The position numbers were made by a program, and so were the translations under genes. Of a stretch of 6,075 nucleotides of DNA, positions 1 through 5,901 are shown piece after piece. Position 1 is the first letter of the stretch. Every line of letters starts with the position of its first letter. This DNA is from Oscillospiraceae bacterium (GTDB taxonomy: Bacteria; Bacillota; Clostridia; Oscillospirales; Ruminococcaceae). Below the pieces are notes generated by a model. That model saw only the letters and a program-made list of their open reading frames with translations, ran no database searches and was not told where the DNA came from. The stretch lies in contig JAEDGE010000113.1 of NCBI GenBank assembly GCA_016297675.1, forward strand, positions 1-6,075. Reading direction: 5' to 3'.

Positions 1-35
1 CTTACAATGCTGCGAAAGAATTTGATAAAAAATAA
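1..35 (+). CDS. C-terminal end of an upstream gene (partial, unidentified)
   Basis: Reading from position 3 gives YNAAKEFDKK followed by TAA at 33-35. The short Lys- and Asp-rich tail looks like an ordinary cytoplasmic protein C-terminus, and an intrinsic terminator begins about 20 nt after the stop, as expected for the end of a transcription unit. Only ten residues are inside the window, so the product cannot be named. The other two plus frames are less convincing: frame 1 stays open to a TAG near position 82, inside the terminator hairpin, and frame 2 stops at once. Confidence 0.35.
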   Translation, partial: YNAAKEFDKK

Positions 36-57
36 TTTTATAGTACATGATCATAAT

Positions 58-101
58 AAAAGACAGCATACTTTTCTTTTTTAGAGGGTATGCTGCTTTT
101 T
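58..101 (+). terminator. Intrinsic terminator of the upstream gene
   Basis: CAGCATAC (64-71) pairs perfectly with GTATGCTG (88-95). The stem can be extended outward, past a bulged A63, by G62-C96 and AAAA (58-61) with TTTT (97-100). The loop is pyrimidine-rich and a T-run at 97-101 follows. The A-run on the other side means it could also stop transcription from the opposite strand. It separates the upstream gene from the htpG promoter. Confidence 0.8.
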
Positions 102-151
102 ATTCATACTTTTTAAATTGTAAATAAACTGTAAACAATTCAAAAAACGCC

Positions 152-179
152 TTGACGGATTTAGCACAAGTGCTATAAT
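152..179 (+). promoter_or_regulatory. Sigma-A type promoter of htpG
   Basis: -35 TTGACG (152-157) and perfect -10 TATAAT (174-179) with a 16-nt spacer. TG at 171-172 one base before the -10 makes it an extended -10 (TGCTATAAT). Transcription should start near 185-187, inside the left arm of the CIRCE operator, so HrcA binding would block initiation. The spacer itself carries a second dyad (161-175). Confidence 0.85.
161..175. promoter_or_regulatory. Compact CIRCE-like dyad between -35 and -10
   Basis: TTAGCAC at 161-167 is identical to the first seven bases of a CIRCE half-site. GTGCTA at 170-175 is the reverse complement of its last six bases and runs into the -10 box. The arms are separated by only AA, not the 9 nt of a true CIRCE. 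The left arm starts 23 bp upstream of the left arm of the real CIRCE. It may be a second weak HrcA site or a relic; the dyad is plain, its role is inferred. Confidence 0.5.
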
Positions 180-183
180 AGTG

Positions 184-210
184 TTAGCACTCAAACAGAT
201 GGAGTGCTAA
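184..210. promoter_or_regulatory. CIRCE operator (HrcA binding site)
   Basis: TTAGCACTC (184-192), a 9-nt spacer (193-201) and GAGTGCTAA (202-210) match the CIRCE consensus at every arm position. CIRCE is the operator of the repressor HrcA, which classically controls groESL and hrcA-grpE-dnaK in Gram-positive bacteria. Here it starts 5 nt after the -10 box and covers the expected start site, so htpG should be derepressed on heat or protein-folding stress. As most of it would be transcribed, the arms could also form a stem at the 5' end of the mRNA. Confidence 0.95.
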
Positions 211-214
211 TTTC

Positions 215-252
215 AGAAGGGAGCGGCTGCGGTAACGTAGTCGGGATTAGAT
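215..252 (+). promoter_or_regulatory. htpG ribosome binding site with hairpin spacer
   Basis: The only strong Shine-Dalgarno-like stretch is AGAAGGGAG (215-223), 29 nt before the ATG at 253, too far for normal use. Exactly between them, 224-231 pairs with 236-243 in an 8-bp stem (two G-U pairs) closed by GTAA at 232-235, a GNRA tetraloop. With the hairpin folded, the Shine-Dalgarno is followed by 9 unpaired nt (244-252) and then the AUG, a normal spacing. The nearer GGGA (243-246) is weak. No alternative start exists: the htpG frame has TAG at 238-240. Use of the hairpin as a folded spacer is inferred. Confidence 0.6.
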
Positions 253-2142
253 ATGGAACAGAAACAGTTTAAAGCAGAGTCCAAGCGGCTCTTAGATTTG
301 ATGATTCATTCGATTTATACACACAAGGAAATCTTTCTGCGGGAGTTGATTTCCAACGCCAGCGATGCGATTGACAAGCTGTATTTCCGTTCTTTGACGG
401 ATGACAGCATCGATATGAAGAAGTCTGATTTTGCGATCGACATCATTCCGGACGAGGCAGAACGTACCTTGACCATCAAGGACAACGGAATTGGTATGAC
501 AAAGGAAGAACTGGAGGAACACCTCGGTACGATTGCAAACAGTGGTTCCTTGCAGTTTAAGAGCGAGAATCAGATGGAGGACGACCATCAGATTATCGGA
601 CAGTTTGGTGTCGGCTTCTACTCCGCTTTCATGGTTGCCAGCCGAGTTACAGTAAAATCTAAAGCATTCGGTGCGGACAAGGCATATGTATGGCAGTCTG
701 AGGGAACAGATGGCTATACAATTGACGAATGCGATAAGGAAACCGTTGGAACAGAAATCATACTGGAAATTCTGCCAGATGAAGAAGACAAGGAAGAGGG
801 CGCAGAAAAGTACAGTGATTTCCTGAATCAGTACCGCATTCAGTCTCTCGTAAAGCGTTACAGCGATTATATCCGGTTCCCGATTCGGATGGATATGAAG
901 AAATCCAGAAAGAAAGAGGATTCAGATGAATACGAGGAATATATTGAAAATGTCACTTTGAACAGCATGACACCAATTTGGAAGAAGAATAAGAACGAGC
1001 TGACGGATGACGATTACAATAATTTCTATAAAGACAAGTTCAACGACTACAGCAACCCGTTGCACCATGCATTGATTCACAATGAGGGAACCGTTACTTA
1101 TGATGCATTGCTGTACATTCCGGAACGAGCACCCTATAACTATTATTCCAAGGAATATGAGAAGGGCTTGCAGTTGTATGCAAACGGCGTGCTGATCATG
1201 GATCGCTGCGAAGACCTGTTGCCGGATTACTTCAGCTTTGTCAAGGGCTTGGTGGATTCCGAGGATGTTTCTCTGAACATTTCTCGTGAAATGCTTCAGC
1301 ATGATGCACAGATGCGTTTGATTGCAAAGAGCATTGAGCGTACCATTAAAAATGAACTCAGCCGGATGATGAAGAACGAACGGGAACAGTACGAGAAATT
1401 CTATCAGGCATTTGGCTTGCAGTTGAAATATGGCGTTTATTCTGACTATGGTATGCACAAAGATCTGCTGCAAGACCTGCTGCTGTTCACTTCTTCTAAG
1501 GATCAGAAGCTGACCAGTCTGGCAGAATATGTAGACCGGATGCCGGAGGAGCAGACCTGCATTTACTATGCCTGCGGCGAGAGCATTGCCAGAATCGAAG
1601 CACTGCCACAGACCGAACTGGTCAAGGACAAGGGCTATGAAATCCTGTACTTTACTGACAATGTGGATGAATTCGCCATCAAGATGCTGATGAAGTATAA
1701 GGATAAGGAATTTAAGTCCGTTTCTGCGAATGACTTGAATCTGGAGAGCGAAGAGGAAAAGAAGGCTCTGGAGGAAAAGGAAACTGCCAGCAAGGATATG
1801 TTGGAGAAGATGCAGAAGGCATTGGAAGGCAAGGTCGGAAAGGTAAAGCTGTCCGGTCGTCTGAAATCTCATCCGGTTTGCCTGAGCAATGAAGGGGATT
1901 TGTCCATGGAAATGGCAAAGACGCTGAATGCAATGCCGGGTGTTGATCAGCCAGTACAGGCACAGACGGTACTGGAACTGAATCCGGAGCATCCGATTTA
2001 TCAGAAATTGCAGACTTTGGACGAAGAAACACTGGGTAAGTACAGCCAGTTGCTGTATAATCAGGCATTGCTGATTGAGGGCATGCCGATTGCGGATCCA
2101 GTGGCATTCTCCAATCTGATTTGCGAATTGATGGAATCATAA
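253..2142 (+). CDS. htpG: HtpG, bacterial Hsp90 molecular chaperone
   Basis: ATP-dependent homodimeric cytoplasmic chaperone that remodels client proteins during heat and folding stress. At 629 residues it has the usual HtpG length and all three domains. The N-terminal GHKL ATPase (about 1-215) has [16 protein letters not shown] with catalytic Glu31 and Mg-binding Asn35, DNGIGM at 77-82, GTIANSGS at 92-99 and the lid motif [11 protein letters not shown] at 116-126. The middle domain (about 235-490) has NISREMLQ with Asn342, Arg345 and Gln349, matching the gamma-phosphate-contacting residues of yeast Hsp90. The C-terminal dimerisation domain is about 510-629. No C-terminal MEEVD, as normal for bacteria. 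The start is fixed by the standard N-terminus and an upstream in-frame stop. It stands alone between its own promoter/CIRCE and a terminator. CIRCE control is notable because B. subtilis htpG is not in the HrcA regulon. Confidence 0.98.
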   Translation: MEQKQFKAESKRLLDLMIHSIYTHKEIFLRELISNASDAIDKLYFRSLTDDSIDMKKSDFAIDIIPDEAERTLTIKDNGIGMTKEELEEHLGTIANSGSLQFKSENQMEDDHQIIGQFGVGFYSAFMVASRVTVKSKAFGADKAYVWQSEGTDGYTIDECDKETVGTEIILEILPDEEDKEEGAEKYSDFLNQYRIQSLVKRYSDYIRFPIRMDMKKSRKKEDSDEYEEYIENVTLNSMTPIWKKNKNELTDDDYNNFYKDKFNDYSNPLHHALIHNEGTVTYDALLYIPERAPYNYYSKEYEKGLQLYANGVLIMDRCEDLLPDYFSFVKGLVDSEDVSLNISREMLQHDAQMRLIAKSIERTIKNELSRMMKNEREQYEKFYQAFGLQLKYGVYSDYGMHKDLLQDLLLFTSSKDQKLTSLAEYVDRMPEEQTCIYYACGESIARIEALPQTELVKDKGYEILYFTDNVDEFAIKMLMKYKDKEFKSVSANDLNLESEEEKKALEEKETASKDMLEKMQKALEGKVGKVKLSGRLKSHPVCLSNEGDLSMEMAKTLNAMPGVDQPVQAQTVLELNPEHPIYQKLQTLDEETLGKYSQLLYNQALLIEGMPIADPVAFSNLICELMES

Positions 2143-2218
2143 AAATCATAACGAGAGAAACGTCATTTTGTTAATGGATCAGCTTTCCGGTCGGGAATAA
2201 GCTCTAATAGAAATTGAA

Positions 2219-2265
2219 AAATCTGCTTTCTTATGCAATATGTACAAGAAAGCGGATTTCTTTTT
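2219..2265 (+). terminator. Intrinsic terminator of htpG
   Basis: A 14-bp stem, 2219-2232 with 2246-2259, has one T-G pair and otherwise full complementarity. The 13-nt loop can add a few weak pairs. It is followed by C and TTTTT (2261-2265). It lies 77 nt after the htpG stop. The stretch between (2143-2218) shows no gene. Confidence 0.88.
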
Positions 2266-2294
2266 GTGATTTCTGTAAAATTTTCTAAAATTGA

Positions 2295-2323
2295 TTGACG
2301 AAAAAAATTCAAAAGTGTATAAT
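2295..2323 (+). promoter_or_regulatory. Sigma-A promoter of the LRR-peptidase-dockerin gene
   Basis: -35 TTGACG (2295-2300), 17-nt A-rich spacer, perfect -10 TATAAT (2318-2323). Expected transcription start about 2329-2331, giving a leader of only some 16 nt. The -35 lies 29 nt after the T-run of the htpG terminator. No operator dyad like CIRCE is visible. Confidence 0.85.
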
Positions 2324-2330
2324 AAAAGAA

Positions 2331-2337
2331 AGGAGGG
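2331..2337 (+). promoter_or_regulatory. Ribosome binding site setting the start at 2346
   Basis: AGGAGGG is a full Shine-Dalgarno match, 8 nt before the ATG at 2346. The frame remains open upstream to a TTG at 2295, but that codon is the promoter -35 box and would not be transcribed, so the ATG at 2346 is the start. Confidence 0.92.
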
Positions 2338-2345
2338 TGAAAACC

Positions 2346-4970
2346 ATGAAAAAATGGTGGAAAAAATGGATGGCGATTTTGACAGCGGTAGCTTGTTGGC
2401 TTGCAGGGGGTTCAATGGGAATGATGCAAGAAAATCTGCCAGAACTATGTTGGACAGCAGCAGCAAACAGCTATGGATTACAGTTAGAGTATGACTATTT
2501 AGAAGATGGAACGGTTCAGATTACACGTCTTGTAAGTACGACCGCAACAGCGGTATACTTGCCACAGACAATTGACGAAAAACCGATTACTGCGATTGGG
2601 TTAGGTGCTTTTCAGCAGATGAAAGGCTTGAAATTCATTGAGATTCCTGATACTGTGACAAAAATCGGAGATCGGGCATTTACAGGTTGCATTTCTTTAC
2701 AGTCCATGATTTTGCCCAACAGTTTGACGGAAATGGGAACGGGTGTGTTTGACGGCTGTACCGGTTTGCAGTCTATGATTCTGCCTGGTGGATTGACGAG
2801 CATTGGAAACAAAATATTTAGTGGTTGTACACATATGACCGAGATTACCATACCAAACAGCATAACCAGTATTGGAAGAGGTGCATTTTATTATTGCAAC
2901 AAATTAACAGACGTTTATTATACTGGAACAGAATCGGAATGGCAGCAGATTACAATGGCTACTGAAAATGAACCGCTGAAAAATGCTACTATACACTATA
3001 GTGCTCCCACAGGAGGTTCCACTGAATTTACACTATCCGATTTAAATATGAAAGCGGATGATATTCTTCATCTGGAGGTTTCTGGTGATACTGATGATAC
3101 GGTACAAGCCTATTTTCACTATATCGACCAAAACGGAACGGAAGCATTTGCAATTGACAATTTGGATGGTGTAATTTTGGACAGCGACGGCAAGGCTACC
3201 ATTGATTTTATAGCTCCTAATGATCTGGATTCTGTTACAATTAAAATGGCATACAGAAAGTCAGTGCCAACTTATACTTATTCTGTAGAGCATAAAATAA
3301 TAACGACTACAGCACTCACAACGACAACCACGACCACAGAATCAACAACTACTACAATCATCACTTCTTCTGATTCGACTTCTTTTCAGTGGGGAAGAGA
3401 CAACTGGAATTTTATGAACACAAAACTGTATTTCACACATGGTGATTATTATATTAGCGAGCCTTATTGGAAAAAACTGCGTTTCAATTTGAATAACACA
3501 GAGTGGGAACAGGCAAAGGAATGGAAACAAAAGGAATGGCATGGCTCTTGCCAGGGAATGGCTGTTCTGGTTATATTAGCGAATGCTGGATTGTTGCCAT
3601 ATTCTGATTGGACAGCAACGGCGGATTGCTTATATAAAATGCAAACTCCAGCTGAAAATGCAGAGATTGAATCATTGATTAATTACTATTATCTCTTACA
3701 GGCGAAAGATACGATTCAGCAGCAATACCGAACAGTTCCATCACGCAGCAATCAGGAAAATATACAGGAAATCATTTCTCTTTTGGAAGAAGGAAAACCT
3801 GTATTAGTTGGCTTTGGGAAAGAAGGATGGGGAGGCCATTCTGTTGTTGCTTATGATGTGAATTATGGCAGTTGGACACGGAATGGTGTTACTTACCAAG
3901 GTCGCATTGAAATTCTGAATCCCACTCTGTCTAAAAGCTATCATGAACAAACCTGTATTTATTTTAATACAAGCACCTATAATTGGGCGATTCCATATTA
4001 TCAAGGAATCACTTCTGCAGAAGGAGCAAAATTCAATTATATTGGAAATAATGTTGCAGAACTCAATGATGGTGGATATTTGTCTGGTACGACTTATACA
4101 GGCGGTGGGAATTATATTGCTCGTTTGGATACAGCAGCTGTTTCTAATAATCATGATATTCAGAAAGTAAAATATATTGGAAATCAATTTATCAATCAAG
4201 CTACTGAAGCAGGGGAGATTGTGCCATATACGCAATACTATGCAAGTGGGGAAAGCGAAGGAATGCCCGGCTATTTTCTGAAGGATGCAGAGGCGGGGTA
4301 TTGTGTTTCGCAGGATACACCTGTTCCGATGGATTTATCGCTGAAATATGAAAATTGTCTATTGGATGCCAGCTCGGCAGCAGGGAAGAAAGTGATTTTT
4401 GATAAAGACGGCTATGTTTCTGTAGAAGGCGAAGCAGCAGATTATGCCATTCGCATGGTTTACAACGAAGGATATTATACAACTGACTGGTATACCATAC
4501 AGGTTTCAGGGAACAATGCGGATACGGTTATTATGGAACAGATAGAAAATGGTTATCTTCTTCATGCAAATCATTTACAGAATGTTTATGCGAGTGCACA
4601 CAATGATAATTTTACAGCAGAGGTGACCTTCACCACCGATTATACAGACGTTCTGCTCTATGAGATTGACGAGAAGACGATTGGTGTAGCAGTAGATACG
4701 GATGGAGACGGAACCTATGAAACTACGATTGCCCAAAGCAGCAGTGAAAAATCAGAAATCGTTACATACGGCGATGTAAATATGAACGGTGTTGTGGATT
4801 TGACGGATGTGATCACTATAAATAAGCATCTGGCAAATATTATCCAGCTGTCAAGTGCACAGGAAGCAAATGCAGACTGTTATTTGGATCATACAGTGGA
4901 TGATGAAGATGCAAATACTTTATTGCAATATGTCATTTTGTTGATTGATCAAATTCCTGTTCAGGGGTAA
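2346..4970 (+). CDS. Secreted LRR / papain-like cysteine peptidase with C-terminal dockerin
   Basis: An 874-residue exported multimodular protein, probably a cellulosome-associated cysteine peptidase. Order: signal peptide (KKWWKKW n-region, hydrophobic 9-21, cleavage perhaps after the Ala run at 38-40); BspA-type leucine-rich repeats about 81-196; beta-rich module about 225-318; Thr/Ser linker 320-346; peptidase about 350-550 with nucleophile Cys402 in HGSCQGMA, His498 in GGHSVVAYD and Asn525 in ILNP, the order and spacing of a papain-like or C39-like fold; unrecognised beta-rich region about 556-800 with a DTDGDG calcium-type loop at 784-789; dockerin 809-870. Dockerin loop 1 has calcium ligands Asp810, Asn812, Asn814, Asp818 and Asp821. 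Loop 2 keeps Asp844, Asp848, Asp852 and Asp855 but has Tyr846 and His849 where Asn and Gly are usual. The dockerin should bind a scaffold cohesin; the LRRs may bind protein or surface targets. Substrate unknown. It has its own promoter and terminator. An inactive binding homologue is possible but less likely with the triad present. Confidence 0.85.
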   Translation: MKKWWKKWMAILTAVACWLAGGSMGMMQENLPELCWTAAANSYGLQLEYDYLEDGTVQITRLVSTTATAVYLPQTIDEKPITAIGLGAFQQMKGLKFIEIPDTVTKIGDRAFTGCISLQSMILPNSLTEMGTGVFDGCTGLQSMILPGGLTSIGNKIFSGCTHMTEITIPNSITSIGRGAFYYCNKLTDVYYTGTESEWQQITMATENEPLKNATIHYSAPTGGSTEFTLSDLNMKADDILHLEVSGDTDDTVQAYFHYIDQNGTEAFAIDNLDGVILDSDGKATIDFIAPNDLDSVTIKMAYRKSVPTYTYSVEHKIITTTALTTTTTTTESTTTTIITSSDSTSFQWGRDNWNFMNTKLYFTHGDYYISEPYWKKLRFNLNNTEWEQAKEWKQKEWHGSCQGMAVLVILANAGLLPYSDWTATADCLYKMQTPAENAEIESLINYYYLLQAKDTIQQQYRTVPSRSNQENIQEIISLLEEGKPVLVGFGKEGWGGHSVVAYDVNYGSWTRNGVTYQGRIEILNPTLSKSYHEQTCIYFNTSTYNWAIPYYQGITSAEGAKFNYIGNNVAELNDGGYLSGTTYTGGGNYIARLDTAAVSNNHDIQKVKYIGNQFINQATEAGEIVPYTQYYASGESEGMPGYFLKDAEAGYCVSQDTPVPMDLSLKYENCLLDASSAAGKKVIFDKDGYVSVEGEAADYAIRMVYNEGYYTTDWYTIQVSGNNADTVIMEQIENGYLLHANHLQNVYASAHNDNFTAEVTFTTDYTDVLLYEIDEKTIGVAVDTDGDGTYETTIAQSSSEKSEIVTYGDVNMNGVVDLTDVITINKHLANIIQLSSAQEANADCYLDHTVDDEDANTLLQYVILLIDQIPVQG
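2658..2933 (+). repeat. Four 69-bp units encoding 23-residue BspA-type LRRs
   Basis: Residues 105-127, 128-150, 151-173 and 174-196 fit the LRR_5 pattern of about 23 residues: T-x-I/M-G-x-x-x-F-x-x-C-x-x-L-x-x-(I/V)-x-(L/I)-P-x-x-(L/I), the last unit departing from it after its DVYY strand. A less regular unit (about 81-104) precedes them. Units 2 and 3 share LQSMILP exactly but with different codons, so they are not a very recent duplication. The array ends in the YTGTESEWQQI segment often seen at the C-terminal end of such arrays. Confidence 0.85.
3303..3383 (+). repeat. Low-complexity Thr/Ser linker sequence
   Basis: Codes for residues 320-346, of which 16 are Thr and 5 are Ser. ACA, ACG, ACC and ACT codons are mixed, so this is protein-level low complexity and not a simple nucleotide microsatellite. 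It separates the N-terminal LRR and beta modules from the peptidase and resembles the flexible, possibly glycosylated linkers of cellulosomal proteins. Confidence 0.8.
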
Positions 4971-4981
4971 GGCGCCATGGA

Positions 4982-5030
4982 AAAAGCCGTTCTCTTGTGA
5001 AAATTGCACAAGAGAACGGCTTTTGTTTTG
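4982..5030 (+). terminator. Strong intrinsic terminator of the peptidase gene
   Basis: An uninterrupted 18-bp stem (4982-4999 with 5007-5024), 7-nt loop AAAATTG, then TTTTGTTTTG. It begins 11 nt after the stop codon. The base of the stem is A:T, with a T-rich tract on the plus strand and an A-run on the other side, so termination from either direction is possible. It insulates the downstream dockerin gene. Confidence 0.93.
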
Positions 5031-5058
5031 TCTGTTTTTATAAAATTCGCAAAAACAG

Positions 5059-5088
5059 TTGACGAGAAAAAACAGAAACAGGTATAAT
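5059..5088 (+). promoter_or_regulatory. Sigma-A promoter of the small dockerin gene
   Basis: -35 TTGACG (5059-5064), 18-nt spacer, perfect -10 TATAAT (5083-5088). Expected start of transcription about 5094-5096, giving a leader of about 15 nt. AAACAG occurs three times around the core (5053-5058, 5070-5075, 5076-5081); no meaning can be assigned. The layout closely copies the promoter at 2295. Confidence 0.83.
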
Positions 5089-5097
5089 AAGAAAAAA

Positions 5098-5102
5098 AGG
5101 AG
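5098..5102 (+). promoter_or_regulatory. Ribosome binding site setting the start at 5110
   Basis: AGGAG, 7 nt before the ATG at 5110. The reading frame is open back to a TTG at 5059, but this is the promoter -35 box, so the upstream start is not real. Confidence 0.9.
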
Positions 5103-5109
5103 AACTGTT

Positions 5110-5901
5110 ATGGGAAGAGTGCAACAAAAAGTAGTTTTTATTTTGCGACTTGTCATATTCTGTTGTTTGCCATTCTTTTTTTTGCAGACTGCTTTTCCGG
5201 TTTCTGCAGCTGTTGCAGTGATTCCCTATACGCCTTCCGCAGACAGCTTGACTACAGACGGCAAATATTTGCGTCTGGATTTGCGAAATGTCTGGACTGG
5301 CGATTGTGAAGATGTACCGCAAGAGGTTGCTTGTTCTGGTTTTCTCAACGTCACTTTTACGATTTCCGGTCTGGGAAAATTGACCGATCCCTATACTGTC
5401 TCTCTGCTCGGAACAGCTGGAGATCTTACATTTTGGAATGACGCTTCTGATACAGCAACCGCTGGAACCGTGCATGTCAGTAGAGATGGGACATATCATG
5501 TTCAAACGATTCTGCCACATGCGGTCAATACCATTGACTGCTTGTTGTTGGTAACCAATATCAATCTTTATCAGTATGCAGAAAGCGGAACCGTTGCCGA
5601 TGCGGGAATTTCTATAACGGTACAGCAGATTACAACAGAAACAGCAGACACATCTCCAACCAAAACGCTTGGAGATGCCAATGGAGATACGATGATTTCT
5701 GTGGAAGATGCTGTGCTGGTTCTGACATATTATGCGAAGCAGTCTGCTGGTTTACAGCCGGATACAGGAGCAGAATTTTTAAATATTCAGAATGGAGATG
5801 TGGATGGAAATGGTGTGATTTCAGTAGAAGATGCGGTTTTGATTTTAACGTACTATGCCAAGCAATCTGCTGGCTTATCTCCTGATTGGGAAAACCTATA
5901 A
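5110..5901 (+). CDS. Secreted dockerin protein with an unrecognised beta-rich module
   Basis: A 263-residue exported protein. Signal peptide about 1-33: Arg3, Lys7 and Arg13, hydrophobic core 14-28, likely cleavage around VSAA (31-34). Residues about 48-172 form one module rich in predicted beta strands (KYLRLDLRNVWTG, FLNVTFTISGLG, DGTYHVQTI, DCLLLVTNINLY). No catalytic motif stands out; a carbohydrate- or protein-binding beta-sandwich is plausible but not shown. A short Thr-rich link (173-186) leads to a C-terminal dockerin with two near-identical repeats (187-215, 228-256). Calcium ligands are Asp189, Asn191, Asp193, Ser197, Asp200 and Asp230, Asp232, Asn234, Ser238, Asp241. Positions 10-11 of both loops are Val-Glu, which in dockerins often help choose the cohesin. 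It follows the peptidase gene but has its own promoter, so it is probably not co-transcribed. The dockerin is certain; the function of the module is unknown. Confidence 0.9.
   Translation: MGRVQQKVVFILRLVIFCCLPFFFLQTAFPVSAAVAVIPYTPSADSLTTDGKYLRLDLRNVWTGDCEDVPQEVACSGFLNVTFTISGLGKLTDPYTVSLLGTAGDLTFWNDASDTATAGTVHVSRDGTYHVQTILPHAVNTIDCLLLVTNINLYQYAESGTVADAGISITVQQITTETADTSPTKTLGDANGDTMISVEDAVLVLTYYAKQSAGLQPDTGAEFLNIQNGDVDGNGVISVEDAVLILTYYAKQSAGLSPDWENL
5668..5877 (+). repeat. Dockerin duplicated repeat (two copies)
   Basis: The copies are 5668-5754 and 5791-5877. In the 20-codon core (5695-5754 against 5818-5877) 19 of 20 residues are identical and the other is Val/Ile, yet 12 codons differ, 11 of them silently. 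The protein repeat is therefore kept by selection and not by recent DNA duplication or conversion. Confidence 0.9.

Noticed and set aside
922..1992. Long open frame of 356 codons antisense to htpG
   Set aside because: It lies wholly within the conserved htpG gene, its product is a low-complexity Leu/Ile/Gln/Phe-rich string with no family motif, and it has no convincing ribosome binding site. It is a by-product of htpG codon use.
2295..2345. Upstream TTG start giving a 17-residue N-terminal extension to the LRR-peptidase
   Set aside because: The TTG is part of the -35 TTGACG, and the extension (MTKKIQKC...) would displace a good signal peptide. The ATG at 2346 has a full Shine-Dalgarno.
2385..2396. 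Possible lipobox (AVAC, residues 14-17) in the LRR-peptidase
   Set aside because: The Cys is inside the hydrophobic core, position -3 is Ala instead of the usual Leu, and a signal peptidase I type site follows. A soluble, dockerin-anchored protein is more consistent.
2291..2494. Short plus-strand frame overlapping the start of the LRR-peptidase gene
   Set aside because: Its start lies at the -35 promoter box, before the expected transcript begins, and it runs out of frame through the signal peptide coding region.
5059..5109. Upstream TTG start for the small dockerin protein
   Set aside because: Same situation: the codon is the -35 box, and the ATG at 5110 has AGGAG at the right distance and a proper signal peptide.
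253..5901. htpG as the dedicated chaperone of the dockerin genes
   Set aside because: HtpG is cytoplasmic and has its own CIRCE promoter and terminator; the neighbours are exported and separately transcribed. Adjacency alone does not support a link.
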